From: Methanocellales archaeon
GTDB lineage: Archaea > Halobacteriota > UBA148
NCBI GenBank assembly: GCA_013415795.1
Contig: JAAEEL010000003.1
Location: 1-19,389 of the forward strand
Direction of reading: 5' to 3'
DNA: 19,389 bases
This document shows positions 1-7,323 of this stretch, in pieces; the stretch's first letter is position 1; each line of letters begins with the position of its first letter. Made by a program: the position numbers and the translations under genes. The notes beneath the pieces were generated by a model. That model saw nothing but the letters and a program-made list of their open reading frames with translations, did no database searches and had not been told where the DNA came from.

Positions 1-383
1 ACATGTTCTCTCGTCTGGGGCATGATTCCCTCTGTTACACCAACAACTAAAACAGTGGCATCTGCCTGAGATGTTCCGGTGATCATGTTCTTTACGAAAT
101 CCCTGTGACCGGGACAGTCCACTACAGTGAAATAATACTTAGACGTGTCAAATCGCCTATGAGCAACGTCTATGGTTAGCCCACGGTCCTTCTCCTCTCT
201 CAAGGTATCCATGACCCATGCATACTCGAACGTGGCTTTTCCCTTTGATTCTGCCTCTTTTCTGTATTGATCGATCGTGTGAGCATCAATAGCGCCTGTT
301 TCGGACAAAAGTCGTCCTACAAGGGTTGATTTTCCATGATCAACGTGACCGATCATTGCCAAATTTAAATGTGGTTTTGACAT
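1..383 (-). CDS. tuf: Translation elongation factor EF-1A, N-terminal part (cut by window edge)
   Basis: EF-1A is the GTPase that brings aminoacyl-tRNA to the ribosomal A site in the cytoplasm. My translation of the visible 127 codons starts MSKPHLNLAMIGHVDHGKS, with the P-loop GHVDHGKS at residues 12-19. It continues with the switch I segment DRGLTIDVAH and the G3 element DCPGHRDFVKNMITG. The insert between P-loop and switch I (YRKEAESKGKATFEYAWVMD) is of EF-1A type and is absent from bacterial EF-Tu. G3 reads DCPGH, whereas many archaeal EF-1A proteins have DAPGH. The start is ATG at 381-383, with GAGGAG (plus-strand 391-396) 7 bases upstream. EF-2 ends 51 bp upstream on the same strand without an oligo-T run, so the two are probably co-transcribed. 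The C-terminal two thirds lie outside the window. Confidence 0.95.
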   Translation of the reverse strand, partial: MSKPHLNLAMIGHVDHGKSTLVGRLLSETGAIDAHTIDQYRKEAESKGKATFEYAWVMDTLREEKDRGLTIDVAHRRFDTSKYYFTVVDCPGHRDFVKNMITGTSQADATVLVVGVTEGIMPQTREH

Positions 384-434
384 AAATTATCTCCTCAACA
401 CCTTTTTAGAGCTTGTTAATTTAAATCTTTTTGC

Positions 435-2624
435 TTACTGGCCGATATAATCACTTGGCTTAGGAACCTCTAATTTTAGACCTTTTCTCTCCCTGATTTG
501 CCTTATAACATCCAACCTAAGATTCGATGGGAGGGGTTCAAATCCTGCATATTCAGTACTCCACAAAGCCCTTCCCTCTGTGGCTGATCTAATATTTCCA
601 GCAAATCCGAACAACTCTGATACCGGCGCTTTACCTCTGATAATAACCATATCTCCCTCAGATTTAACATCTAAAATCTGTCCTCTCCTGCCTTGAATCT
701 CCCTAGATGCACTACCCATTTGTTCTGCTGGAACCTGAACATAAACATCTAGAATCGGCTCAAGGAGTGAAGGATTCGCCATCAAGATGGCCGCATGAAT
801 CGCCTGTCTTGCAGCAGGAATGACCTGTGCTGGACCTCTATGCACAGCATCTTCATGAAGCTTTACGTCCATTAACTTAGCCTTTATACCTTGACACGGC
901 TCCTTGGCCAGAGGACCTGTTTTCATCACGTCTTCAAATCCCTCTAGGATAAGTTCCATGGTCTCTCTTAGATACTGGATTCCTTTTGTCATGTCGACAA
1001 GTATATTTGATCCATAGATTCCTGAGAGATTCTTTGCTTCCGACTTGTCCATTCCGGCTTCCATTAGCAGTTGTCTTCTTTCTAGTTCTTTCACACGCAT
1101 GGACACAGCACCAGATTTGATCAATTGGACGACCTCGTTTGGCAAAGGCTCAGCTGATATATAAAATCTGTTGTGCCTATTAGGCGATTTACCTTCTACA
1201 GGCCCTGCTTTGCCTTGTATACTCTCTCGATAGACCACGATGGGCGGTGATGTCGTGATAGGAAGTTTATGATCGTTCTCAATTCTATAGGCAATTATCT
1301 CCAGATGCAATTCACCCATGCCTGATATCAAATGTTCTCCCGTCTCCTCATCAATTTCGACCTTGAGAGTGGGGTCTTCTTTTGAAAGTTGCCTGAGCAC
1401 TTCGATCAGTTTAGGCAAATCCTTTGTATGCTTAGCTTCAACGGCAACAGTAACCACGGGTTCGCTAACATATTTGATCGACTCAAAAGGATCCATCTCT
1501 ATAGATGAAATTGTTGAACCCACTATAACATCCTTAATACCCGTGATTGCAACTATGTTTCCAGACGGAACCTCCTCCACATCTAATCTATCGGGACCTA
1601 TGAATATACCAACCTGTTGTACTCTACTTAAGTTGGGCATGCCAGAAACACGCAATTCTTGCCCCCTTCTTAATGTACCACTAAAGAGTCGCCCCGTTGC
1701 AACCTCTCCAGCATGCGGATCCATCATGATATCAGTGACCATCAATGCAATTGGACCATTAGGATCACATTTTATCATTGCTTCACCCACTGGGCTTTGT
1801 TGGTCTCCATGCCAGATCGCCGATATTCGGTCTTTTTGTGCTTCTAGTGGATTTGGAAGAAGTGGGATAACCATATCAAGAAGTACTTGGTGTAATGGGC
1901 ACTTCTCTCCCAACGATTTTATATCTTCACTTTTACAATGGTCATAAACCTCGTTGAAACCAATGCCTGTCTCTTTCATAGAATGTACGCTGACGGCCCA
2001 TTTGTATAAAGCAGAACCGAATGCAACACTTCCGGTGGAGGTATCTAGTTTCCAACCTCGCTCATATCTTTCTTTATTCATGCCCTTTATGAGTTCGTTT
2101 ACTTCATCGATTATTTTGCCCAAGCGGAACTGCATTTCTTTTTTATCGACTTTTAACTCATTGATGAGACGATCAACTTTGTTTACAAATAAAACAGGTT
2201 TGACGTTCTCCTTTAGTGCTTGGCGTAGTACAGTCTCTGTCTGAGGCATAATACCTTCTACTGCATCTACCACAACTATTGCGCCGTCAACCGCCCTCAT
2301 TGCTCTTGTAACGTCACCGCCAAAATCTACGTGACCTGGTGTATCGATAAGATTGATGAGGTATTCTTCGCCATTGAATTCGTGAACCATTGAGACGTTC
2401 GCTGCGTTAATCGTTATTCCCCTTTCTTGTTCTAATTCATAAAAATCCATGAAAAGCTGTGTTCCTGCAAGCTCTTGAGATATTAGTCCTGCTCCAGCTA
2501 GCAAGCTATCAGTCAGAGTCGTCTTACCATGGTCGATGTGAGCGACAATGCCAATGTCCCTGATCATTTTCGGCTGGTTCATGAGCTTTTTTACTCGCTC
2601 GACCGTCTTTTTTTTCCTGGTCAT
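435..2624 (-). CDS. fusA: Translation elongation factor EF-2
   Basis: This is the GTPase that drives ribosomal translocation. At 729 residues it has normal archaeal EF-2 length. GTPase motifs are AHIDHGKT (28-35), RGIT in switch I (68-71), DTPGH (94-98) and NKVD (148-151). The domain IV loop LHEDAVHRG carries His595, which matches the residue converted to diphthamide in archaeal and eukaryotic EF-2. The start is ATG at 2622-2624, with a GGGG stretch about 6 bases upstream. In many euryarchaea EF-2 follows rps12 and rps7. Here about 390 bp of non-coding DNA lies upstream and the next gene is on the other strand, so EF-2 seems to start its own transcript and carry EF-1A with it. Confidence 0.98.
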   Translation of the reverse strand: MTRKKKTVERVKKLMNQPKMIRDIGIVAHIDHGKTTLTDSLLAGAGLISQELAGTQLFMDFYELEQERGITINAANVSMVHEFNGEEYLINLIDTPGHVDFGGDVTRAMRAVDGAIVVVDAVEGIMPQTETVLRQALKENVKPVLFVNKVDRLINELKVDKKEMQFRLGKIIDEVNELIKGMNKERYERGWKLDTSTGSVAFGSALYKWAVSVHSMKETGIGFNEVYDHCKSEDIKSLGEKCPLHQVLLDMVIPLLPNPLEAQKDRISAIWHGDQQSPVGEAMIKCDPNGPIALMVTDIMMDPHAGEVATGRLFSGTLRRGQELRVSGMPNLSRVQQVGIFIGPDRLDVEEVPSGNIVAITGIKDVIVGSTISSIEMDPFESIKYVSEPVVTVAVEAKHTKDLPKLIEVLRQLSKEDPTLKVEIDEETGEHLISGMGELHLEIIAYRIENDHKLPITTSPPIVVYRESIQGKAGPVEGKSPNRHNRFYISAEPLPNEVVQLIKSGAVSMRVKELERRQLLMEAGMDKSEAKNLSGIYGSNILVDMTKGIQYLRETMELILEGFEDVMKTGPLAKEPCQGIKAKLMDVKLHEDAVHRGPAQVIPAARQAIHAAILMANPSLLEPILDVYVQVPAEQMGSASREIQGRRGQILDVKSEGDMVIIRGKAPVSELFGFAGNIRSATEGRALWSTEYAGFEPLPSNLRLDVIRQIRERKGLKLEVPKPSDYIGQ

Positions 2625-3013
2625 TTGATACCCCTATATTCATCTATAAATCATAAAAGGTCTTATCTAGCTTTATGTTATTGTATATAAGGATATTGTC
2701 ATAGGTGTTTTATTATTTTTTAGTTAAATATTTAATTTTATTTATAGACACAGCATACTAAAGAAATAAACATTATAAGAATAGCTTAAATAGATGAAAC
2801 TTTGTAAAAGAGGCTTGATTATATTTTGTTTTGATCTTGAGTCCAGGAAATATAATTTTATATGAGTTTTATTTAGGATAACCAGATGTACCCTGAGCTA
2901 TAAGAAAAAGTCATATGCGGGAGAAGAGATTAGAGTCGCTTATGTAGAAATTATGCGAGTGAATCTTAGATACATTCTAATTCAATTTAAGGAAAAAATA
3001 TAGGGGGTAGAAA
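2625..3013. other. Intergenic region between EF-2 and the membrane protein gene
   Basis: This stretch separates two divergent genes and is very rich in A/T. It holds the EF-2 TATA candidate near 2683-2692. On the plus strand, TTTTATATG near 2853-2861 might be the promoter of the gene at 3014. The only open frames are tiny. One of 16 codons from 2954 ends just before the GGGGG ribosome-binding site of the next gene and resembles nothing I recognise. I see no tRNA or stable hairpin. Confidence 0.4.
2683..2692 (-). promoter_or_regulatory. Candidate TATA box for the EF-2/EF-1A transcript
   Basis: Read on the minus strand this is CCTTATATAC, a good archaeal TATA-like box. A start about 25 bp downstream, near 2660, would give a leader of about 35 nt containing the GGGG ribosome-binding stretch. 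Position and composition support it; no start site is known. Confidence 0.5.
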
Positions 3014-3544
3014 ATGTCTCATTGGATAAATTATTTTATTGTAACTATCTTGGCTTTCCCAACTTCGCAGTACTTAATAAACTTTGCCATCGCTTTAACT
3101 GGGCGAACTTTAGATCTATCGACCACAAGGTATGTAACTCCAACTTTGAAGTTGGAATTAAATCCGATCGCGAAGAGAGTTGGATGGAGATGGTTTATAT
3201 TGTTGAACATTGTGATCTGCATAATATTTGCTTTTTGGTTTAATACGTCACTTATGCTGTTTGTAATGGGCATCTTGGCAGCAGCCCATAACCTTAATCA
3301 GTCCTTGATAGTGGATATTACAAGAGATTCGAAAGAACCAGAAATCTTTAAAGAATTAGTGAAAAAGGCCAATTCCAAGATATTATGCCTAAGTCAAATC
3401 TCATATGATATGGCGATAGGCATTGTTGGTGCAATCATAATATGCTTGGTGGGTTTAGATATATCAAAACCTATTTTTTGGATAGGTCTCGCCTTAATCA
3501 GTTATTCTTTTACCGTGGGGCTTTTATCTGCGTCTAACCACTAA
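3014..3544 (+). CDS. Small multi-pass membrane protein of unknown function
   Basis: I do not recognise a characterised family. The 176-residue product is strongly hydrophobic, with likely membrane segments at about 5-28, 58-75, 77-94, 130-150 and 153-172. The loop after the first segment has a polar conserved-looking stretch, TGRTLDLSTTRYVTP, followed by LELNPIAKRVGWRWFILLNI. A pattern of Asp, Thr, then Glu-x-Asn-Pro before a second helix recalls small archaeal membrane families such as DUF5658; that link is from memory and tentative. The start is ATG at 3014 with GGGGGT about 7 bases upstream, a strong ribosome-binding site. It stands alone, divergent from EF-2, so context gives no function. 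Confidence 0.75.
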   Translation: MSHWINYFIVTILAFPTSQYLINFAIALTGRTLDLSTTRYVTPTLKLELNPIAKRVGWRWFILLNIVICIIFAFWFNTSLMLFVMGILAAAHNLNQSLIVDITRDSKEPEIFKELVKKANSKILCLSQISYDMAIGIVGAIIICLVGLDISKPIFWIGLALISYSFTVGLLSASNH

Positions 3545-3813
3545 ATAAGGTAGAAGAGAATTAGTTTTAAAAAGGTAGTTATTTCTACATTTAGCACTTA
3601 TATTTTATTATCCATATCTACTTTTTAAGGGCATATAACACTTTGTCAATGCCTATTTAAGTTTTAGAGGTTAAAAAATAAAATAACAAGAAAGAAGAAT
3701 CTGAAGGAGAAAAAGAGTCCACTTGAGAGATAATATGATGTGAGCCATATGTGATGATAAAAATGAAAATTAGTACATAATTCCAAAATTGAAAAAATGC
3801 GAATTTCGTTTTA

Positions 3814-3823
3814 TTTATATATA
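3814..3823 (+). promoter_or_regulatory. Candidate TATA box for the TPR gene
   Basis: The sequence TTTATATATA is a near-ideal archaeal TATA box. Transcription would begin around 3845-3850, at or just inside the first copy of the GGGG-TAATCGACA repeat, giving a leader of about 55-60 nt. Confidence 0.5.
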
Positions 3824-3843
3824 CCAAACTTCACATATAAAGG

Positions 3844-3874
3844 GGGGCTAATCGACAAAAGGGGTTAATCGACA
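3844..3874 (+). repeat. Two direct copies of a 14-bp GGGG-Y-TAATCGACA element
   Basis: Copy 1, GGGGCTAATCGACA, lies at 3844-3857. Copy 2, GGGGTTAATCGACA, lies at 3861-3874. They differ by one base and repeat with a period of 17 bp, not a whole number of helical turns. They sit between the TATA box and the start of the TPR gene, so they could bind a repressor at the transcription start or act in the leader RNA. A related GGGGATTAATCG occurs at 9479-9490. Confidence 0.6.
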
Positions 3875-3904
3875 TTTCACTGATAGACCATATGAGGAAT
3901 AATA

Positions 3905-4336
3905 ATGTCTGACAATAAAACAAAAGACAATAGAATTGAGAGAATAAATACGCTTCTTAAGGAAAAGAAATTAGATGAAGCGTTGGAACTTACTGAAGTT
4001 AGTGATATAAAAGATTTGCTTATTATTGGTGAGTGGTTGGGGAAACATGAAGTTCACGATGAAGCAGAAAAAATGTTTGACCGCATTACCCAATTAGATC
4101 CAAATCATGCTGATGCCTGGTCTAAAAAAGGCATATCACTTGGAATCCTTGAAAGATTTGAGGATGCAATGGAATGCTTTGAAAAAGCCATAGAGATAAA
4201 TCCAAACCATGCTGATGCTTGGTTTAACAAAGGTCTGTCACTGCAAAATCTCGAAAAACAGGATGAAGCAACAGAATGCTTTGAAAAAGCTATAGAGATA
4301 GATCCAAAATATGCAAAGTCACGGAAGATGATATAA
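3905..4336 (+). CDS. TPR-repeat protein
   Basis: A soluble 143-residue protein made almost entirely of tetratricopeptide repeats, helix pairs that bind other proteins. Two clear, nearly identical units are seen at about 70-103 (DAWSKKGISLGILERFEDAM and so on) and 104-137 (DAWFNKGLSLQNLEKQDEAT). Both carry the W, G and A/F positions of the TPR consensus and end in a Glu-Lys-Ala-Ile-Glu helix followed by P-x-x-A. A more degenerate unit covers about 36-69. The charged N-terminus has no signal peptide. The start is ATG at 3905 with GAGG 7 bases upstream. There is no partner gene in the same operon. The binding partner cannot be predicted. Confidence 0.88.
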   Translation: MSDNKTKDNRIERINTLLKEKKLDEALELTEVSDIKDLLIIGEWLGKHEVHDEAEKMFDRITQLDPNHADAWSKKGISLGILERFEDAMECFEKAIEINPNHADAWFNKGLSLQNLEKQDEATECFEKAIEIDPKYAKSRKMI

Positions 4337-4413
4337 AAATATAATATAAATGAAAACCCTAAAAATATTATGAGGCATTTTAATTGATTAAAAAATAAAA
4401 TTCGACATACAAT

Positions 4414-4424
4414 AAAAAAAAAAA
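4414..4424 (-). terminator. Oligo-T run downstream of dacZ
   Basis: Eleven T in a row on the minus strand, the kind of U-tract that ends archaeal transcription. It lies about 290 bp past the dacZ stop, so dacZ would have a long 3' tail unless it ends earlier. It may be only a homopolymer in AT-rich DNA. Confidence 0.3.
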
Positions 4425-4582
4425 TATTATTCAGTATCAAATTCATCATATCGAAATATCAGAATGAAATGTTGGAGGTGGTATGTGCAAGGTTTCCATA
4501 TATTCGAATGTGAAAATATACGAAAACTGGACTGTTTTTCACCTATTTTATTAAAAGTTCCTCTAAAAAATATCATAGGAGG

Positions 4583-4675
4583 ATGAAGATAGAATATCTT
4601 ACCAAAAATTATGGACTGGTTGTGAAGAATTTGTATTTTGAGATTGATGATCTACCGCAATTTTATCTTAAATAG
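4583..4675 (+). pseudogene. Possible remnant of an ABC-transporter ATPase N-terminus (30 codons)
   Basis: The frame MKIEYLTKNYGLVVKNLYFE (first 20 residues) matches the usual opening of ABC ATPases, in which a short strand is followed by LTK-x-YG and then by an aromatic-rich Phe-Glu-Ile strand. The frame stops after 30 codons, long before any Walker A motif. AGGAGG directly abuts the ATG, too close to work well as a ribosome-binding site. It may be a decayed gene start, a short peptide gene, or chance. The resemblance is from pattern recognition only. Confidence 0.2.
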
Positions 4676-4710
4676 ATATAATACAAGAACCGATTGTTCC
4701 CTTAGAACCC

Positions 4711-5484
4711 CTAGTGCGGTTCTATCTCAGCAATTTGTAGTCCGTCTTTATAGATTCGAACTGTTCCGCCACTTTGCGATACAGTGATGGCAATCGCGTT
4801 TGTATCTCTTGTTATCGCAGCTGCCGCTATATGTCTTCCGCCCAGCCCTTTTTGTATTTTTATACCTATAGCATTTACATCAAGGTATCTTCCGGCAGAC
4901 AAGATTTTTCCATTCTCATCAACGATGAACACTCCGTCCAATTGTGCGAAATCCTTTATTGTTTCCCAATTATCCTGATTAGTCACATCTCTGTCCTCAG
5001 CACTATGTCCCTCGTAGGGATTTAGGATAAGCTGGTGCGACCTTTTTAGCACCTCAGCAGAGTCTCCTATAGTAAAAGCAGTTCCAACTCTCTTGCCTTC
5101 CCTGCCTTCGTAGCCAAGTTGCAAGGAAAGATCCAAAATGTTTTGAGTTACTTTCGGCGCCACCCTGTCAGCGCTTTTGTTCAAACTTAGGATTATTGGC
5201 TCTTCGCTCAGATTATATGCGATGATCATTTTGCCAAGGATCGCCACAACGTTGTCATTCATCTTTAGTTTGCCTTCAATATACGCACCCAAGACAACTT
5301 CCCTCAGTTGATAGATCCTAGTCAAATCACTTTGCAATTCCTGCATTGCAACTAGAATCGGAATATTCGTCTCCTGTCTATTTGGGATTTCATTGTAAAT
5401 TATGATCGCTGCAGCGTTGATTTCCTCTGCCAACCTAACTGCAACATCATAAAGTCGTATCTTTGAGTTCAAATTCATGCACAT
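4711..5484 (-). CDS. dacZ: Diadenylate cyclase, archaeal DacZ type
   Basis: It condenses two ATP into cyclic di-AMP, a second messenger linked in archaea and bacteria to osmotic and potassium control. The 257-residue protein has an alpha/beta N-terminal domain (about 1-105) and a DAC domain (about 110-257). DAC signatures are FAQLDGVFIVDENGKILSAG (DGV at 183-185, usually DGA) and GLGGRHIAAAAITRDT (Arg217-His218; bacterial proteins have GTRHRAA). A Ser-Gly-Gly-Thr motif follows near 238-241. The variant motifs agree with what I recall of archaeal DacZ. There is no membrane segment, so it is cytosolic. Starts at 5484 or two codons later (MCM) are both possible, since no strong ribosome-binding site decides. 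It diverges from the leuC operon across 65 bp. Confidence 0.9.
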   Translation of the reverse strand: MCMNLNSKIRLYDVAVRLAEEINAAAIIIYNEIPNRQETNIPILVAMQELQSDLTRIYQLREVVLGAYIEGKLKMNDNVVAILGKMIIAYNLSEEPIILSLNKSADRVAPKVTQNILDLSLQLGYEGREGKRVGTAFTIGDSAEVLKRSHQLILNPYEGHSAEDRDVTNQDNWETIKDFAQLDGVFIVDENGKILSAGRYLDVNAIGIKIQKGLGGRHIAAAAITRDTNAIAITVSQSGGTVRIYKDGLQIAEIEPH

Positions 5485-5518
5485 TTATCATCTATTTATC
5501 TAAGCAAAGATAAAAACT

Positions 5519-5528
5519 CCTATATAAG
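5519..5528. promoter_or_regulatory. Shared TATA-like box between dacZ and the leuCD operon
   Basis: The core CCTATATAAG is nearly palindromic, so it reads as CTATATAAG on the plus strand and CTTATATAG on the minus strand. It is the only good TATA candidate in the 65-bp gap. On the plus strand it lies about 26 bp before the ATG at 5550, predicting a leaderless or nearly leaderless leuC mRNA. On the minus strand it predicts a very short dacZ leader. Confidence 0.45.
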
Positions 5529-5549
5529 AAGTGTATTACCTATGATTCT

Positions 5550-6800
5550 ATGAGCAATCAAACGATGGCTGAGAAAATACTTTCGGCTAAAACTAATATT
5601 GAAGTCACTGCCGGTGATATGATCGTCACTCCTGTAGATCTCGTTTTCGCTCATGATGGGACCATGCCACTTGCGATTCAGCAAATGGATTTTTTGGGAA
5701 AGAGAGAGGTTTTTGATCCAAAAAAGGTCATAGGAATATGTGATCACGCATCACCCTCACCAAGCGAAAGGATCTCCAACGTACACAATTTCATGCGAGA
5801 ATTCGCCAGGGAGAATAAGATGCCTTTCTTCGAGAACGGAGACGGAATTTGTCATCAGATAGTTGTAGAAAAATTCGCAGCGCCCTGGATGACCATCATT
5901 GGGGGAGATAGTCATACATGTACCCACGGCGCTCTTGGTGCCTTCAGTACTGGAATGGGCTCCACAGACATAGGTGCAATCATGGCCTACGGAAGGACTT
6001 GGCTCAAGATACCGGAATCTTTCAAGTTCAAAGTGACAGGAGAGCTAAAAAAATGGGTATACTCAAAAGACGTTATCTTGCACATAATTGGAGAGATCGG
6101 AGCAGATGGAGCTACCTATATGTCTATGGAGTTTTTAGGTGACACCATTGACAGAATGAGCATAGAATCAAGACTGACTATGTGTAACATGGCGATCGAA
6201 GCCGGAGGTAAGACAGGATTATGTATAGCCGACGAAAAGGCAAAGATCTTTCTGGAGTCACAGGGAAGGGGCAACGAATACAAGTCTTTGAGCCCCGACA
6301 AGGATGCAACCTACAAGGAAGAATTAGCCATAGAAGCATCTGATCTAGAGCCAATGATATCATGCCCCCATAGAGTAGACAAAGTTGCTTCGGTGGCCGA
6401 AGTCGGAGAGGTGGAATTAGACCAGGTCTGCATCGGCTCTTGTACGAACGGACGCATGGAGGACCTCCGCATAGCTGCTGAGATGCTAAAAGGAAAAAAG
6501 GTCGCAAAAGATACAAGATTAGTTATATATCCGGCTAGCAGGAGCATCCTTATCCAGGCCGTTCAAGAAGGTCTCATAGAAACTTTTTTGAGATCAGGAG
6601 CATCCATTGGATCACCAGGGTGCGGATTCTGTATTGGTAGGACCGTTGCCCTAGGAGACGGAGAGGTGGCATTATCAACCCAAAACAGAAATTTCAGGGG
6701 GAGGATGGGGAATGACAATTCTGAGATATACCTATGTAGTCCTGCTACGGCTGCAGCCAGCGCGATAACTGGAAAGATAACAGACCCTAGAGGTGTATAA
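5550..6800 (+). CDS. leuC: Aconitase-superfamily hydro-lyase large subunit (LeuC/AksD-like)
   Basis: Large subunit of a two-part [4Fe-4S] hydro-lyase that moves a hydroxyl group on a di- or tricarboxylic acid. The 416 residues match the archaeal LeuC/homoaconitase class. Cluster ligands are Cys298 in GSCTNGR and Cys358 and Cys361 in GCGFCIG. GGDSHTCTHGALGAFSTGMG near 113-132 is the substrate/active-site loop of the family. This class includes isopropylmalate isomerase, homoaconitase (coenzyme B side chain) and some enzymes used as aconitase; the large subunit alone does not decide. The adjoining dehydrogenase and a Re-citrate synthase-like gene favour citrate or homocitrate over isopropylmalate. 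The start is ATG at 5550, followed without a gap by the small subunit. Confidence 0.93.
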   Translation: MSNQTMAEKILSAKTNIEVTAGDMIVTPVDLVFAHDGTMPLAIQQMDFLGKREVFDPKKVIGICDHASPSPSERISNVHNFMREFARENKMPFFENGDGICHQIVVEKFAAPWMTIIGGDSHTCTHGALGAFSTGMGSTDIGAIMAYGRTWLKIPESFKFKVTGELKKWVYSKDVILHIIGEIGADGATYMSMEFLGDTIDRMSIESRLTMCNMAIEAGGKTGLCIADEKAKIFLESQGRGNEYKSLSPDKDATYKEELAIEASDLEPMISCPHRVDKVASVAEVGEVELDQVCIGSCTNGRMEDLRIAAEMLKGKKVAKDTRLVIYPASRSILIQAVQEGLIETFLRSGASIGSPGCGFCIGRTVALGDGEVALSTQNRNFRGRMGNDNSEIYLCSPATAAASAITGKITDPRGV

Positions 6801-7319
6801 TTGATTATAAAAGGACAAATCATACGGGTATTCCCAAAGGACACGAATACCGACGAGATCATAGCAGGAAAGTACAAGTATGACGAGCTTGACATAAAAA
6901 AATTGGCATCCCATGCATTTGAGTCGATCGATCCCGACTTCTATGAAGATTCACAAAAAATTAAGAAGCCAATAATCGTCGCTGACAGCAATTTTGGATG
7001 TGGCTCATCACGCGAGCAAGCACCTTTGGTGATAAAAGCATGCAACGTTTCATGTATTATCGCAGAATCGTTTGCAAGGATATTCTACAGGAATTGCTTT
7101 AATATTGGTTTACCTCTAATCGAATGCAGAGATATATCACATAAAGTGCATCAAGGGGACGAGCTTGAGGTAGAAGTTGATTTAGGAATAATCCGAAATA
7201 TTACGAATTCAAAGGAATATAAATTTAAGCCGATACCGAAATTCATGCAAGACTTGTTAAATGCTGGTGGTTTGATGCCTTACCTGAATGCAAAAGGCGG
7301 ATTTTCTGAGCAGGAGTGA
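6801..7319 (+). CDS. leuD: Aconitase-superfamily hydro-lyase small subunit (LeuD/AksE-like), TTG start
   Basis: Swivel-domain partner of the preceding subunit; it helps choose the substrate. Of 172 residues, the signature SNFGCGSSREQAP lies at 63-75 and AESFARIFYRN follows. The flexible loop reads GKYKYDELD (23-31). By my alignment to the characterised Methanocaldococcus proteins, Tyr27 and Asp28 replace the Arg26-Thr27 pair of homoaconitase MJ1271 (YLRT). They also differ from the Val-Tyr pair of the IPMI subunit MJ1277 (YLVY). Substrate therefore cannot be assigned by that rule. Translation starts at TTG 6801, directly after the large-subunit stop, with AGAGGTG at 6789-6795 and 5-base spacing. 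The first codons (Ile-Ile-Lys-Gly) match family N-termini, which supports this start. Confidence 0.92.
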   Translation: MIIKGQIIRVFPKDTNTDEIIAGKYKYDELDIKKLASHAFESIDPDFYEDSQKIKKPIIVADSNFGCGSSREQAPLVIKACNVSCIIAESFARIFYRNCFNIGLPLIECRDISHKVHQGDELEVEVDLGIIRNITNSKEYKFKPIPKFMQDLLNAGGLMPYLNAKGGFSEQE

Positions 7320-7323
7320 CACT

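Larger units (their letters stand above)
3545..3904. other. Intergenic region upstream of the TPR gene
   Basis: About 360 bp of AT-rich DNA without a convincing gene. The left part has short T runs (for example 3623-3627) that could end the membrane-protein transcript. The right part has the strongest TATA-like box in this region (3814-3823), followed by two direct copies of a GGGG-TAATCGACA element in what would be the leader of the TPR gene. These are listed separately. Confidence 0.4.
4337..4710. other. Intergenic region between convergent TPR gene and dacZ
   Basis: About 370 bp between the ends of two convergent genes. It contains an 11-base A run at 4414-4424, which is an oligo-T run for minus-strand transcripts. 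It also contains two micro-ORFs on the plus strand: 23 codons from 4483 behind GGAGGTG, and 30 codons from 4583. Neither has convincing start spacing. Confidence 0.4.

Noticed and set aside
533..552. Plus-strand GGGGTTCAAATCC, which resembles a tRNA T arm
   Set aside because: It lies inside the EF-2 coding sequence, the 5-bp T stem does not pair, and no acceptor, D or anticodon arm is found around it.
1318..1947. Long open frame (209 codons) on the plus strand
   Set aside because: It is antisense to well-conserved EF-2 sequence, has no recognisable domain or ribosome-binding site, and has the composition of a shadow frame.
2954..3004. 16-codon frame just before the membrane-protein gene as a leader peptide
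   Set aside because: It has no ribosome-binding site, no run of regulatory codons and no attenuator-like hairpins.
7288..7323. Earlier in-frame start for the dehydrogenase
   Set aside because: It lies inside leuD. The family N-terminus (Lys-Lys-Ile-Ala-Val then GDGVGPE) fits ATG 7324, which has GGAG at proper distance.
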